Shown one piece after another: positions 49,141-60,946 of a stretch of 64,000 nucleotides of DNA (its first letter is position 1; the number at the start of each line of letters is the position of its first letter). Both the position numbers and the translations under genes were made by a program. The stretch is taken from the NCBI GenBank assembly GCA_022575985.1, contig JAKSXM010000142.1, forward strand, positions 2,666,001-2,730,000, read 5' to 3'. The notes beneath the pieces were generated by a model. That model was given only the letters and a program-made list of their open reading frames with translations, was not told the origin of the DNA and ran no database searches. This DNA is from Anagrus nilaparvatae (taxonomy: Eukaryota; Arthropoda; Insecta; Hymenoptera; Mymaridae).

Positions 49141-50820
49141 CACCAACACAACGTAAATTTTGGAGACAAAACTTTTCAAATAATTAAGTATCAGGTCAGT
49201 TTTTTTCTCGGTTTTTTTCGAGTTTTTTTTATGACAAAAACGTTAATAATTAATAAAAAATTTTTCAAATCATTAATTATCAGATCCAATAAATCTATTA
49301 AAACCGAGTTTTCTAAATTTATTACTTTCATTGAAAAGTATTTGGTATTACGTCCAAAAATAATAAAAATTTAGGGGTTTTTTTTTTAATTTTTGAAAGC
49401 ATTAGATTGAGACAAAAATTTCGCACACACACGCAAGAGTTACACCAACATAACCTCATGCAATGGTATAGTCAGGGTGGCCACGGAACTGAAGTTTTAA
49501 AATTCCCTGACTTTCCAGACCATTTTTCTTAAATTTTCCAGTACTTTTTTAGTGTTTCAACCAAATTTTACAAACCAAATTCCCTGAATTTCCAGAGTTT
49601 CCTACAAACAAATTTTAGTAAATTTCAGACATTTTCTTTTTCAAAATTTAATATTAAATTTAAATACCCAACTATATCTGCACTCTAGTTATTAAATTTA
49701 CTATATTTTCTGTATTATATATTTTTATTATTAAATTGATTTAAAAAGGAAGGGACAAAAGTATTTTTGAAAATAAATAAAAATGATCATTTTTTAATAT
49801 TATACGTCTAAACATCATTTTCTATCTGCTGGCTAGTGTTTAAAAAAATTTTAAAGCATGTTAAAAAATTAGAAAACTGAAAAGTAAAAATTCCCATGTT
49901 ATTTAAATGGGAAACTTTAAGTGCTCGGTGTTACGAGTAAAATCCTTGAAGATGGGGGGTTTTATGACCAAAATATCCAAATGTGGGGAGAGCAAAAAAA
50001 TCTCGAAAACAAAAAATTAAAACACGCTCTACTGAACACGAATACGACATTTGTTTTTACCTAAATTGTTCTTATTCCCTACAATAGAAGATGAATGCGT
50101 AGCAATTACCTAAAGATATTTAATGTGGGCAACTGGTGCATTTTAAGTAAAAACAAACATCATATTCGTGTTTAGTGACCGAAAAATATTTTTTATTATT
50201 AGTTACTTAACCGATAATAATTCAAATAAACCCGAAATTACAACTAGAGCTGAAAGATTGATTTATTTTTTTATTTCATCAGACTTACACTTCACTCAAA
50301 GGTTATTTTTTATCAGAGAAAATTATATTTAAGGTGGCTCCCGGTTTTAGGTCCGTAGATTTTAGGGTGTGATCAGAGGGGGGTATAACTAATTAATTAA
50401 ATTATATTAATTATTTTATGGATATGCGAATATTTAGAAGTTATTATTAATAATAATGCATTTTCTTATATAATGAGTGTGGTATAAACAAAATTTTTTA
50501 TTTACAAAACATTTTATTGAAAGGAGCCCACGACTAAAATTATGTGTTTATAATTTGATCGGCAACTATTGTATTTTTTTCTTGGAAAAGTTTCTACTTT
50601 TGTTAAATAACACGTGTGTACAATTTTATCTAAAAAGATTCGTTATTGAATGAGTACGAAGTAAAACAATATCAACTCCCATAAGAACGCGTGTTTAACC
50701 TTAAAAATTTTGAGTTGCTTATTTCTTTCTTAATTAACCAGGAACCTGGGTATTGTTTGGGATCAATGGATTTGTTTTTTAATTATCTTCATCTCCATTA
50801 AATTTTAGTGTCGGTTTTTT
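49141..50820. other. Loop of the Foldback-type element
   Basis: No open frame of note. 49141-49430 carries two diverged copies of the ~150-bp module seen at 58-62.9 kb ('aattattatcagatcc'-like and 'tattacgtccaaaaataat'). 49466-49620 has 'aattccctgactttccagac' and 'aaattccctgaatttccaga', a motif widespread in insect repeats. 50031-50177 is a separate hairpin. The rest is A/T-rich. Confidence 0.55.
50031..50177. repeat. Hairpin inside the loop
   Basis: 'actgaacacgaatacgacat' with 'ttgtttttaccta' at the left is inverted at the right as 'taagtaaaaacaaacatcat' and 'attcgtgtttagt'. Arms about 35 bp, spacer about 77 bp. The 'cgaatac' and 'agtgacc' words echo the GGTCGCTGAT module. Confidence 0.6.
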
Positions 50821-51868
50821 ATTATAGTCTTTTTCTTTAGGTTATGTTAGTGTAAGGCTTGACGTGTCATTATTTTATTATAGCCTATTTCCTTAGGTTA
50901 CGTTACTGTAAGGCTTGACGTGTCGTTTTTTATTATAGCCTACTTCCTTAGGTTACGCTACTGTAAGGCTTGACGTGTCGTTATTTTATTATAACCTACT
51001 TCCTTAGGTTACGCTACTGTAAGGCTTGACGTGTCATTATTTTATTATAGCCTACTTCCTTAGGTTACGCTACTGTAAGGCTTGACGTGTCGTTTCTTAT
51101 TATAGCCTACTTCCTTAGGTTACGCTACTGTAAGGCTTGACGGGTCGTTATTTTATTATAGCCTACTTCCTTAGGTTACGTTACTGTAAGGCTTGACGTG
51201 TTGTTTTTTATTATAGCCTACTTTCTTAGGTTACGCTACTGTAAGGCTTGACGTGTCATTATTTTATTATAGCCTACTTCCTTAGGTTACGCTACTGTAA
51301 GGCTTGACGTGTCGTTATTTTATTATAGCCTACTTCCTTAGGTTACGCTACTGTAAGGCTTGACGTGTCGTTATTTTATTATAGCCTACTTCCTTAGGTT
51401 ACGTTACTGTAAGGCTTGACGGGTCGTTATTTTATTATAACCTACTTCCTTAGGTTACGCTACTGTAAGGCTTGACGTGTCATTATTTTATTATAGCCTA
51501 CTTTCTTAGGTTACGCTACTGTAAGGCTTGACGTGTCGTTATTTTATTATAACCTACTTCCTTAGGTTACGCTACTGTAAGGCTTGACGTGTCATTATTT
51601 TATTATAGCCTACTTCCTTAGGTTACGCTACTGTAAGGCTTGACGTGTCGTTATTTTATTATAGCCTAATTCCTTAGGTTACGCTACTGTAAGGCTTGAC
51701 GTGTCGTTTCTTATTATAGCCTACTTCCTTAGGTTACGCTAGTGTAAGGCTTGACGAGTCGCTAATTATTATAGCCAACTTGCTTAGGTTACACTAGTGT
51801 AAAGCTTGACGTGTCGTTTCTTATTATAGCCTATTTCCTTAGGCTACGCTAGTGTAAGGCCTGACGTG
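50821..51868 (-). repeat. Right array of ~56-bp units (about 19 copies)
   Basis: Same unit as the left array in reverse: 'ttattatagcctacttcctt', 'aggttacgctactgtaaggc', 'ttgacgtgtcg'. The outermost units (51730-51868) match the outermost three of the left array, including the GCTAATTATTATAGCCAACTT variant; inner units do not correspond one to one. Variants 'gacgggtcg' (twice) are seen only here. Confidence 0.9.
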
Positions 51869-52646
51869 TGATTTTTTTTATTAAATACTATTTCTAAAGT
51901 GTCTTTTTTTGATGATAGACCCTTGATTATTTAGTTAATTTTTTCGGAGATTTTTTCAGCAGAAACACCGAGTACCTCGGAATCCTTTATCATTGATAAA
52001 AAATTAAAAGAATTATATTTATAAATATTACTGTTGTTTAAATAAACCAGAACTTTATTAAGTAGATATAGGTCAATTAGAGACTAAAACAACGATAAAT
52101 AATTAATATTTTACAGGCCTAAAAAAATTAGATTATAAAATTTGCTTCATGTGTGCACAAATTTTTGATCCCAAGGATTTGATTTTCAAAACATAATGGT
52201 TAAAAAAATCTAATAATTTAACTCTCAGATGTATTAAGTTATAATATTTAATTTGATTATACTTAAGCATTTATTATTATTATAAATTTTCAAATTTTAC
52301 TGCTTCACATTTTTATTTAAAATTGTATAATATTGTAATCGTGCATCGGTAATGCCTGCACTAACTTCCATTAAATAAATAAATAAATAAATACTTATTA
52401 ATTGGATCAAAAAAGTACCCTAAATAAAATAAGAATCTTAAAACCTGTTTTAAAAAGAAAGAACCTATTTTTTAATTTTTTTTTTAAATTAATTTACAAA
52501 TTAGTTTATGACGTGGGTTGTAGAATAATTGTTAATTAATTAAAAATGTTTTTGCAAAATAAAAATCTTATAATTCTATAAGTATATCGAGAAATCTACG
52601 TTTTCTCCTATTTTTGACAAATAAAATTAGTTAAAATAAATAAATA

Positions 52647-52770
52647 TCTGTAAGAAAAAATACTATATATGTGAGACCCAGATCGTTACTGAGAACGAGG
52701 CGATGCGAGGTTTGGGTAAGATTGATCGAGCGCGAAAACAAGAGAAATTACTGCTTGTAATCATACGCCT
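52647..52770. other. GC-richer patch flanking the Foldback-type element
   Basis: 'gagacccagatcgttactga' and 'gcgatgcgaggtttgggtaa' then 'gatcgagcgcgaaaac'. Not part of the arms. Possibly host-locus sequence or an older insert; no open frame. Confidence 0.4.
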
Positions 52771-52910
52771 TTTTAAATTAAATTATTTGATAAGAACATT
52801 GAGTACAAGTGTAAGAACTTTTACATAAACGCCTATAAAACGGATTTTAAATCAGATTTGAAAGTATTTTTAGAAGTATGAAAGAATTTTAATGTTTTTT
52901 ATAGTTTTTT

Positions 52911-53038
52911 ATGGATTTGAGTGGATTTGAATGGATTTGAATGGATTTGAATGGATTTGAATGGATTTGAATGGATTTGTATGGATTTGATGGATTTGCA
53001 AATCCATCAAATCCATCAAATCCCGTAAAATACCCTCG
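52911..53038 (-). repeat. GGATTTGAATG minisatellite, right copy
   Basis: Begins with seven or so GGATTTGAAT units, then GGATTTGCAAATCC, and ends 'aaatcccgtaaaataccc'. Inverse of the outer end of the 44601-44782 copy. Confidence 0.7.
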
Positions 53039-55479
53039 ATACTCAAAGCATTGTCACATTATCAGTCCAAAAACCCTTAATACACTAAATATCCATTTTT
53101 GGCCAAAAAATTTTATTTAGATACATTAAATAAATATGTATTTAATAAATATTTGTCAAATTTTGTTTTACCTGGGCAAAAATTAAAAAAATCTTATTGA
53201 TTAATTGTTTATTATAATTAAGACTTCCCTCCATACCAATATTTTAATAACTTTTTAATAACAATTTTCTAGTAACTTTTATAGCCTAGAACCGAAAAGC
53301 CCATTATTTAATATATTTAATATTGACTACTTCTTAAAACTTAGCTCAACTGATTTCTAAAATTAAAGTTTATTTTATAATTAAATAAATTTCTTGATTA
53401 AAGTTTATTTAAGATTAATTTTCAAAAAGCTCAAAATTTTTAACTTGTTTGTTTATTTTCAATTTTCTAATACTTGAAGCAATCAAAACTTGTCTATAAA
53501 TTTTCGTTACATCAATAATTACAAACTCCAAAAAGTAAATTAATTTTGATTTCGTTATCACATACAAAGTACTTAATTTAGCGTTTATGTAACAAAGTAT
53601 TAACTCATATTTTCCTTCAAAATAACTTTTCATAAGTAGCATTATAGAATACGTTTGAAAATATTTTAAAGGGTAAATACATAAGTAAAACCTGTTGCTA
53701 TAAAATTTACAAAAGTATGAAAATAGTTTTTCTAGCATTTCATTTTTTTTGTCCTTAAAATATTCATTTAAATAGTTTTCTATTGAAATTTTTTTAATCT
53801 AACTTTGATGCAATATATTTTTTAATTAAAATTTTATTTTACTTTATATTATTAATATATTTATTTGGGGTCTTTTTCAAATATACCTCCCTGTGAACAT
53901 ATAAATAAAACCAGTTATTTAATAGCTGCCAAAGAATAACAGCAATTAAATTTGTGTTCAACAGAGTATTTACTTGACACAGAATTTTCGAACACTGTTT
54001 AAACTTAAATTTTCACTCTGACCACAGGATTCTGATACATGCAAATAATTCTATGGTAAAACTGAAAAATAAAATTTAAAATCTCTGTCTTGAACAAAAA
54101 CCATTATAAGCTTGTATTTAAACTATTTTTTGCAAAAATCTCTGATGGGGCCTCAATTTGGAATACTTACCCCTTCCTAGAATCCACCTAGAAAAATAGT
54201 GATTCTTGTTAAACGAAATTTTATTACAACACTCTCGTCGTTAGACTGAAATCTTGCTTAAATTATTCATAAAAAACAGTATGATGAATGTGACCAGTAC
54301 TTAGCGTAAGTATCACTGCGGTCGAATGGCCTCATCGAATATTTTAAATGATACATACATAATAATGAATATCTTATGTATGTACAAATTATAATTATAA
54401 AGATTAAATGAGCCGTCAGAACCACAAAACCGCTATGTCCATGCAGTCAACGTCGTCAGCAAATTTATATAATATCAAGATTCAAGATACTTAATTTCAT
54501 AAGGAATTGCATAATCAATAAAATTATTCATTTGTACCAAACATTTTTTCTCTACGAATAAATAATTTACAATAATAAGAAAATTTGTAACTCTAAAAAA
54601 AAATGAAATAAAAGATGTATTGTTATAAAAAATTTTGCATAAAGAAAATAAAAAAAAAAAATTTCCAATAAAATTTTTATTTGTTTCTTCAGTATAGGTA
54701 ATTTATAGTTGACTAAATATTCTAAAATTCTAGATATTTTGTTTGTTTGTTTTTGCTTTTTTTTTTACATATTTTTTTATTAAAAAAATTTTGTATTTTA
54801 TAGTTTTATATATTTCATTGTTCTAAAAAAAAAAAAAAAAAACGTGAATATGAATAATATAAAATTTTTAGATAATAAAAAAGTGAACAGATACATTTTT
54901 CATTTCATAAGTTTTTTAAGTACTTTTTTATTTTTATTTTTTTCAATGGCTTATAAATTTTTAATAACTTTGTTATTTTAAAATATTTAAAGAGAATTTT
55001 AAGGGCTGGATTTTCTATTTTATTTTAATTTCTAAGGCTCTGTCAGTTAGATAAAACTTTTTGCCTATTGGATTAAAACGATTTTGAATCTTTCTCTGTT
55101 TCAAATAAGCATAAGCTTTAGTTATACCCAAACTTTCTAGTGTTATTATAATAAAACAAAGTATTTGCTATAAAAGTTTCATTAAAAAAAAGGTTTCAAT
55201 GCCAAGAAAAATTTAGTTTTTTTTACTTTCGTTAAAGTTTTTGTCTACGCTGGGAAATGATTCCAAATACAGCTAGCGAAATCTGTAGATTGTTTCTCAT
55301 CAGAGGATTTATTACGTTGAAAAATATGCTCGATACTTGCCTTTTGTTCTGATGATCTTTCTGGATCTGGAAATACAAGGATAAGAATTTTGGGGGCTAC
55401 CTTCTAAATAAATTTTTTATAACACTTCTTATCATTTTTTGGTATATTTCTTATTGTGCTTATTAGCACAATAAGCCAC
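53039..55479. other. AT-rich DNA without genes
   Basis: The minus-strand open frame at 53415-53738 (107 codons, the longest in the window) is Tyr/Phe/Ile/Lys-rich with no recognisable motif and no supporting context. 54230-54460 is slightly more complex. No gene called. Confidence 0.5.
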
Positions 55480-55830
55480 ATATTAATTTTTGGGCCCAAA
55501 ATGACCAATTTTTAATTTGCAAGATTACAATTCTTAATAAATATAGTTTCTGCACAGGCTTCAAAAATTTGGTGAAAATGTCAAGCTTCTAGAAATTTGT
55601 TTTTGGTCTCTCTTGCTTTTGTCATTTCTGAGATATGGCTCTACAAAGATAGTGTTAAAAATTAAATTTTTAAAAAAAACCTTTAATTGAGACCCTAACT
55701 TTAAATTATTATATCTCAAAAACATTATAATAGAAAAAGGACGAAAACTAAAACTTGTGCAAAATTTTCCAAATCTTCAAAACAAATTTTCATCGAAAAT
55801 TGTAATTTTTGGACAAAATGGGTATTCGTT
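55480..55830. repeat. Decayed palindromic element related to 2.9-3.2 kb
   Basis: Shares 'aaaatgaccaatttttaat' and the order of inverted pieces ('ggcttcaaaaattt', 'gacgaaaactaaaacttgtg', 'gcaaaattttcc') with the 2900-3230 element. Diverged; ends unclear. Confidence 0.45.
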
Positions 55831-56740
55831 TTATTGACTGCCACCAAGAGTAAATTAACAATCAAGATCTACAGAATTAGAAAAGCGTTACTTATAACAA
55901 AAAAATAAGATGAACCAGAAGTGTCTTGGTTAAATTGCAAGGTTAACATAATAAATTCATCTATAACAATAATTTTTAATTTTACGTCCCAAATATGGTG
56001 ATCGCTTCTTACTAGTGGTATGCGGAACGTTATAAACTACTAAAAAGACCGAAAAAATTTTAATTATTTTCTAAAAACTTAATTTTTTATTTTGAAATTT
56101 TTTTAAATTATATACTTTTAGAAGCTTCCAACTGATATATATTTCTGTTTAATTTAAAATATTATTCAAAGACCGAAAAATCTAAATTATAAACGATTGA
56201 GACTTGATAATGCAACATCCCATATTCATATTTATATAATATTATTATACCTCTTGGTTGAATGTTGCTCAGCCTATAAAATTAGCTTTTTGTTATTCTA
56301 CAGAAACAATGCCGTAAAAAGCTTACAAAGAGAATACATCGCTCTTTGCTTGATCGTAAATCCAGAATATAATAATATCTACCACAGTTGCATGCATATT
56401 TGCCCACACTTTTGATTTTATGATAGCTTATACTAATACATGTATATTACAAATATAGTGCACATAAATATGCTTGTGTGTTTAAATTGAACTTTGCAAT
56501 TTTTTATTTCTTTGATTAAATTGATATTTTAAATGATACGCTTATTCTATATGTATGATAAGTTTTAATGCTGTCCCCAAAAATGAAAACCTCGAGAAAA
56601 ACTTTAAGACTTTTACTGGTTGTGAAATATATGGAACTTTTTTTATTAGCCTGTTAGCCAATTCCTATACCTGTGTGAAAGAAATTACACTGCAAAAATA
56701 TATTGCTTGGATTTTCAAGCAGTTATTCCAAACTTTTTCC
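55831..56740. other. AT-rich DNA without genes
   Basis: Open frames at 56197-56415 and 56555-56788 have no recognisable domains; the second runs into the following tandem repeat. Confidence 0.45.
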
Positions 56741-56750
56741 TGCTACTTCT

Positions 56751-57615
56751 TCATCCGCACTTTTTTTATTAGAAAATTTGGTTCCTAATGAGTTTTAACT
56801 ATTTGAAATGGTTTGAAGCGAATAAAGCCAAAATTTATAAAATGGAAAAATTTTCAAACTCACTTAAATCCATTTATATCAGATTTTTTGGGTTCTTTGA
56901 CCCGGGGAACCATATTGATTTAAGTTTTTCACTGTTTCAAACCTTTTTCGGTATCAAATAGCGAAAAATTTGAAAAAATTTTTTTTTTGACATTTTCCCA
57001 TATAAACCCCTTTCGATTTTGGCCAAAATAAAAATTTTCAGAAAAATCCATTTTCCCTATTTCAACAGCATCTTTTTGGTTAGAAAACTTGATTTTTAAT
57101 TAGTTTTAACCAATTCAAATGGTTTGAAGCGAATAAAACCAAAATTTCTAAAATGAAAAAATTTTCAAACTCACTTAAATCCATTTCTATCAGATTTTTT
57201 GGGTTCTTTGACCCGGGGAACCATATTGATTTAAGTTTTTCACTGTTTCAAACCTTTTTCGGTACCAAACAGCAAAAAATTTGAAAAAAAAAAATTCAAC
57301 ATTTTTCCATACCCCTTTGGATTTTTGCCAAAATAAAAATTATCGCAGAAATACAGTTTCCCCATTTCAACAGCACTTTTTTGATTAGAAAACTTGGTTC
57401 CTAATGAGTTTTAACTGATTCAAATGATTTGAAGTGAATAAAGCCAAAATTTCTAAAATGAAAAAATTTTCAAACTCACTTAAATCCATTTATATCAGAT
57501 TTTTTGGGTTCTTTGACCCGGGGAACCATATTGATTTAAGTTTTTCACTGTTTCAAACCTTTTTCGGTACCAAACAGCGAAAAATTTGAAGAAAAAAAAA
57601 ATCAACATTTTTCCA
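56751..57615 (+). repeat. ~305-311-bp tandem repeat, about 2.8 copies
   Basis: The AGTTTTAAC landmark is at 56791, 57102 and 57407 (spacing 311 and 305). Each unit contains 'aaaattttcaaactcactta', 'ggttctttgacccggggaac' and 'caaacctttttcggta'. GGTTC and GAACC flank a 'tttgacccgg' core and can pair. The last copy breaks off after 'ttgaagaaaaaaaaa'. Non-coding. Confidence 0.8.
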
Positions 57616-57881
57616 TATATGAGCAATTATTTTAAAAGTGCTACTTAATTTGAGCCTGGAATCGTAATTTTTTTTTTTGAAGGCACATCGATATGACCCG
57701 TGTTTTCTGTTAGTTTAAACCTTCAGAAAACCGAAAAAAATCGTGAACAAGAAATCGGCGATAGGTGCCAAAAAGATTTTTTCACTTTTATGTCAAAAAC
57801 CGTGTTTTTCGTATCTGAGCTACCCCAAAATTTTAAAATAAATTTTTAGGTAAATAAAATTAAAAAAAATAGATAAAAAAA

Positions 57882-59438
57882 CGCTGCCAAGTGATTGGCA
57901 CTATGGTTCCTCATTAACAATAGCAAAATATTTATAATGGTCTATTTTATCTAATAAAAATTATAATTTGAGATATCAGTATTTCATAAAAAAAAGTTAA
58001 ATACCGTATTTTAAAAGAAAAAAAATGTTGCTGTGATTTAATGTTTTTTATTTAACAAATTTTTAGAAAAAAATTTCAATAAACTAGGTATTACACTTAA
58101 AAAAAAAACAATATTACAGATTTTTTAATTTTTTTGTTTTATTAATATTGAGAAAAAAATTTTGAAAAAATTCGGTATCAGGTCCAAAAAATTACTATGA
58201 ATAAGCTTTCTAAAACTAGTACTCTCATAGAAATTAATTAGGTACTACGTCCGAACAAAAAAAAAATTTGGTATTCTTTGTATTTTTTGGTGAAAAAAAT
58301 TTTGGGAAAAAAATTTTCAAAAAATTAGTTATCAGATTCGAGATATCGAGTAAAAATCGTTCAAATATAAGTACTTTCATGGAAATAAATGAGGTATTAC
58401 ATCCAAATTAAAAAAAAAAAAGTAGTTTGAGATTTTTTGATGAAAAAATTTCTGAAAAAAAAATTAGATCTTAATTCCACAATGGTTGTTAAATACCACC
58501 GATTGCAAAATTTTCAAATATTAGTACTTTCATAGAAAAAAACTAAGTATTACGTCCTAAAATAAAAAAAATTTTGGCATTTTTTGTATTTTTTGGCAAC
58601 AAAAATTTTGAGAAAAAAATTTTGAAAAAATTAGGTTTCAGGTCCAAAAAAATGCTATAAATCATATTTCTAAAACTAGTACTCTCAAAGAAATGAATTA
58701 GGTACTACGTCCAAAAAGAAAAAAAAAATTAGTGTTTTTTGTATTTTTTTGTGAAAAAAATTTTTAGAAAAAAATTTTCAAAAAATTAGTTATCAGATTC
58801 GAGATATCGAGTAAAAATCGTACTTTCAAATATAAGCACTTTCATGGAAATAAATGAGGTATTACATCCAAATTAAAAAAAAAAAAAAAGTAGTTTGAGA
58901 TTTTTTGATGAAAAAATTTTTGAAAAAAAAATTAGATCTTAATTCCATAATGGTTGTTAAATACCACCGATTGCAAAATTTTCAAATATTAGTACTTTCA
59001 TAGAAAAAAACTAAGTATTACGTCCTAAAATAAAAAAAATTTTGGCATTTTTTGTATTTTTTGGCAACAAAAATTTTGAGAAAAAAATTTTGAAAAAATT
59101 AGGTATCAGGTCCAAAAAAATGCTATAAACCATAGTTCTAAAACTAGTACTCTCAAAGAAATAAATTAGGTACTACGTCCAAAAAGAAAAAAAAAATTAG
59201 TGTTTTTTGTATTTTTTTGTGAAAAAAATTTTGAGAAAAAAATTTTCAAAAAATTAGTTATCAGATTCGAGATATCGAGTAAAAATCGTACTTTCAAATA
59301 TAAGTACTTTCATGGAAATAAATGAGGTATTACATCCAAATTAAAAAAAAAAAAAAGTAGTTTGAGATTTTTTGATGAAAAAATTTTTGAAAAAAAAATT
59401 AGGTCTTAATTCCATAATGGTTGTGAAATTTCACTGGT

Positions 59439-59498
<60 letters not shown>

Positions 59499-59611
59499 GA
59501 CTTTTTTTAAAAACCGGTTTTTTAGCTTCCTGAGGTCCCAAAATGTGCTTATACGCCAAAAAATCAAAAATCAAAATTTCATCTATCACAAAGGTTCCTC
59601 TATGAGGAACC
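57882..59611 (+). repeat. Direct duplicate of the left arm of the following hairpin element
   Basis: Starts CGCTGCCAAGTGATTGGCAC and 'tatggttcctcattaacaat', identical to the start at 59790, and ends with the same (CA)n, 'aaaaccggttttttagcttc' and 'ggttcctctatgaggaacc' block. It is about 460 bp longer than the second copy because it carries one extra three-module super-unit (the landmark 'gatatcgagtaaaaatcgt' recurs about every 460 bp). No inverted partner of its own. Confidence 0.75.
59448..59494 (+). repeat. (CA)n microsatellite
   Basis: About 23 CA units in the first left-arm copy. The matching tract is at 60894-60942, and the inverted (TG)n with (TATG)n is at 61370-61426. Read on the minus strand it gives Cys-Val repeats in a chance frame. 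Confidence 0.9.
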
Positions 59612-59789
59612 AAAAAATAAAATTTCATAGAACTATGAAAAAAAATAAAATTTCATAGAGCTATGAAAAAAAAATAAAATTTCATAGAACTATGAAAAAA
59701 AATAAAATTTCATAGCGCTATGAAAAAAAAAATAAAATTTCATAGCGCTATGAAAAAAAAAATAAAATTTCATAGAGCTATGAAAAAAA
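59612..59789 (+). repeat. 28-30-bp minisatellite with CATAGNNCTATG palindromes
   Basis: Six units of 'aaaaataaaatttcatagaa' plus 'ctatgaa'. Each contains a palindrome CATAG-NN-CTATG with centre AA, AG or CG; the two CG units are perfect 12-bp palindromes. The array joins the two left-arm copies. Confidence 0.85.
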
Positions 59790-60884
59790 CGCTGCCAAGT
59801 GATTGGCACTATGGTTCCTCATTAACAATAGCAAAATATTTATAATGGTCTATTTTATCTAATAAAAATTATAATTTGAGATATCAGAATTTCATAAAAA
59901 AAAGTTAAATACCGTATTTTAAAAGTAAAAAAATGTTCCTGTGATTTAATGTTTTTTATTTAACAAATTTTTAGAAAAAAATTTTCAATAAACTAGGTAT
60001 TACACTTAAAAAAAAAACAATATTACAGATTTTTTAATTTTTTTGTTTTATTAATATTGAGAAAAAAAATTTGAAAAAATTCGGTATCAGATCCAAAAAA
60101 TTACTATGAATACTTTCTAAAACTAGTACTCTCATAGAAATTAATTAGGTACTACGTCCGAACAAAAAAAAAATTTGGTATTCTTTGTATTTTTTTGGTG
60201 AAAAAAATTTTGGGAAAAAAATTTTCAAAAAATTAGTTATCAGATTCGAGATATCGAGTAAAAATCGTACTTTCAAATATAAGTACTTTTATGGAAATAA
60301 ATGAGGTATTACATCCAAATTAAAAAAAAAAAAAAGTAGTTTGAGATTTTTTGATGAAAAAATTTTTGAAAAAAAAATTAGATCTTAATTCCATAATGGT
60401 TGTTAAATACCACCGATTGCAAAATTTTCAAATATTAGTACTTTCATAGAAAAAAACTAAGTATTACGTCCTAAAATAAAAAAAATTTTGGCATTTTTTG
60501 TATTTTTTGGCAACAAAAATTTTGAGAAAAAAATTTTGAAAAAATTAGGTATCAGGTCCAAAAAAATGCTATAAACCATAGTTCTAAAACTAGTACTCTC
60601 AAAGAAATAAATTAGGTACTACGTCCAAAAAGAAAAAAAAAATTAGTGTTTTTTGTATTTTTCTGTGAAAAAAATTTTGAGAAAAAAATTTTCAAAAAAT
60701 TAGTTATCAGATTCGAGATATCGAGTAAAAATCGTACTTTCAAATATAGGTACTTTCGTGGAAATAAATGAGGTATTACATCCAAATTAAAAAAAAAAAA
60801 AAGTAGTTTGAGATTTTTTGATAAAAAAATTTTTGAAAAAAAAATTAGGTCTTAATTCCATAATGGTTGTGAAATTTCACCGGT

Positions 60885-60893
<9 letters not shown>

Positions 60894-60942
<49 letters not shown>
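60894..60942 (+). repeat. (CA)n microsatellite
   Basis: About 24 CA units in the left arm of the hairpin element. Confidence 0.9.

Positions 60943-60946
<4 letters not shown>

Larger units (their letters stand above)
45971..52646. mobile_element. Foldback-type element with giant terminal inverted repeats
   Basis: The left end starts 'tatttatttgttttaactaa' and the right end finishes 'ttagttaaaataaataaata', its inverse. The outer ~760 bp of each arm is nearly identical and non-repetitive, sharing 'tagatttctcgatatactta', 'gcaggcattaccgatgcacg' and 'gattccgaggtactcggtgt'. One visible difference is ~17 extra bases in the right arm near 52529-52545. Inside are arrays of a ~56-bp unit in opposite orientation, then a 1.7-kb loop. 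The layout matches Foldback elements of Drosophila (long inverted arms made of short tandem repeats); relationship to that family is inference. No transposase is encoded. No target duplication can be defined in the A/T-rich flanks. Confidence 0.75.

Noticed and set aside
49466..49620. CCCTGACTTTCCAG motif as a sign of a specific named transposon
   Set aside because: The motif is familiar from many insect repeats, but I cannot tie it to one family from sequence alone.
46731..51868. 56-bp repeats as a CRISPR array
   Set aside because: There are no unique spacers; the units are contiguous, and the context is eukaryotic.
53415..53738. 107-codon minus-strand open frame, the longest in the window
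   Set aside because: Composition follows the A/T bias, and no motif, splice context or repeat support is seen.
55296..55372. Other CTGATGA words (for example near 55297 on minus and 55350 on plus; also 4963, 37757, 37821) as additional hammerheads
   Set aside because: None has GAAA at a workable distance with pairing stems II and III.
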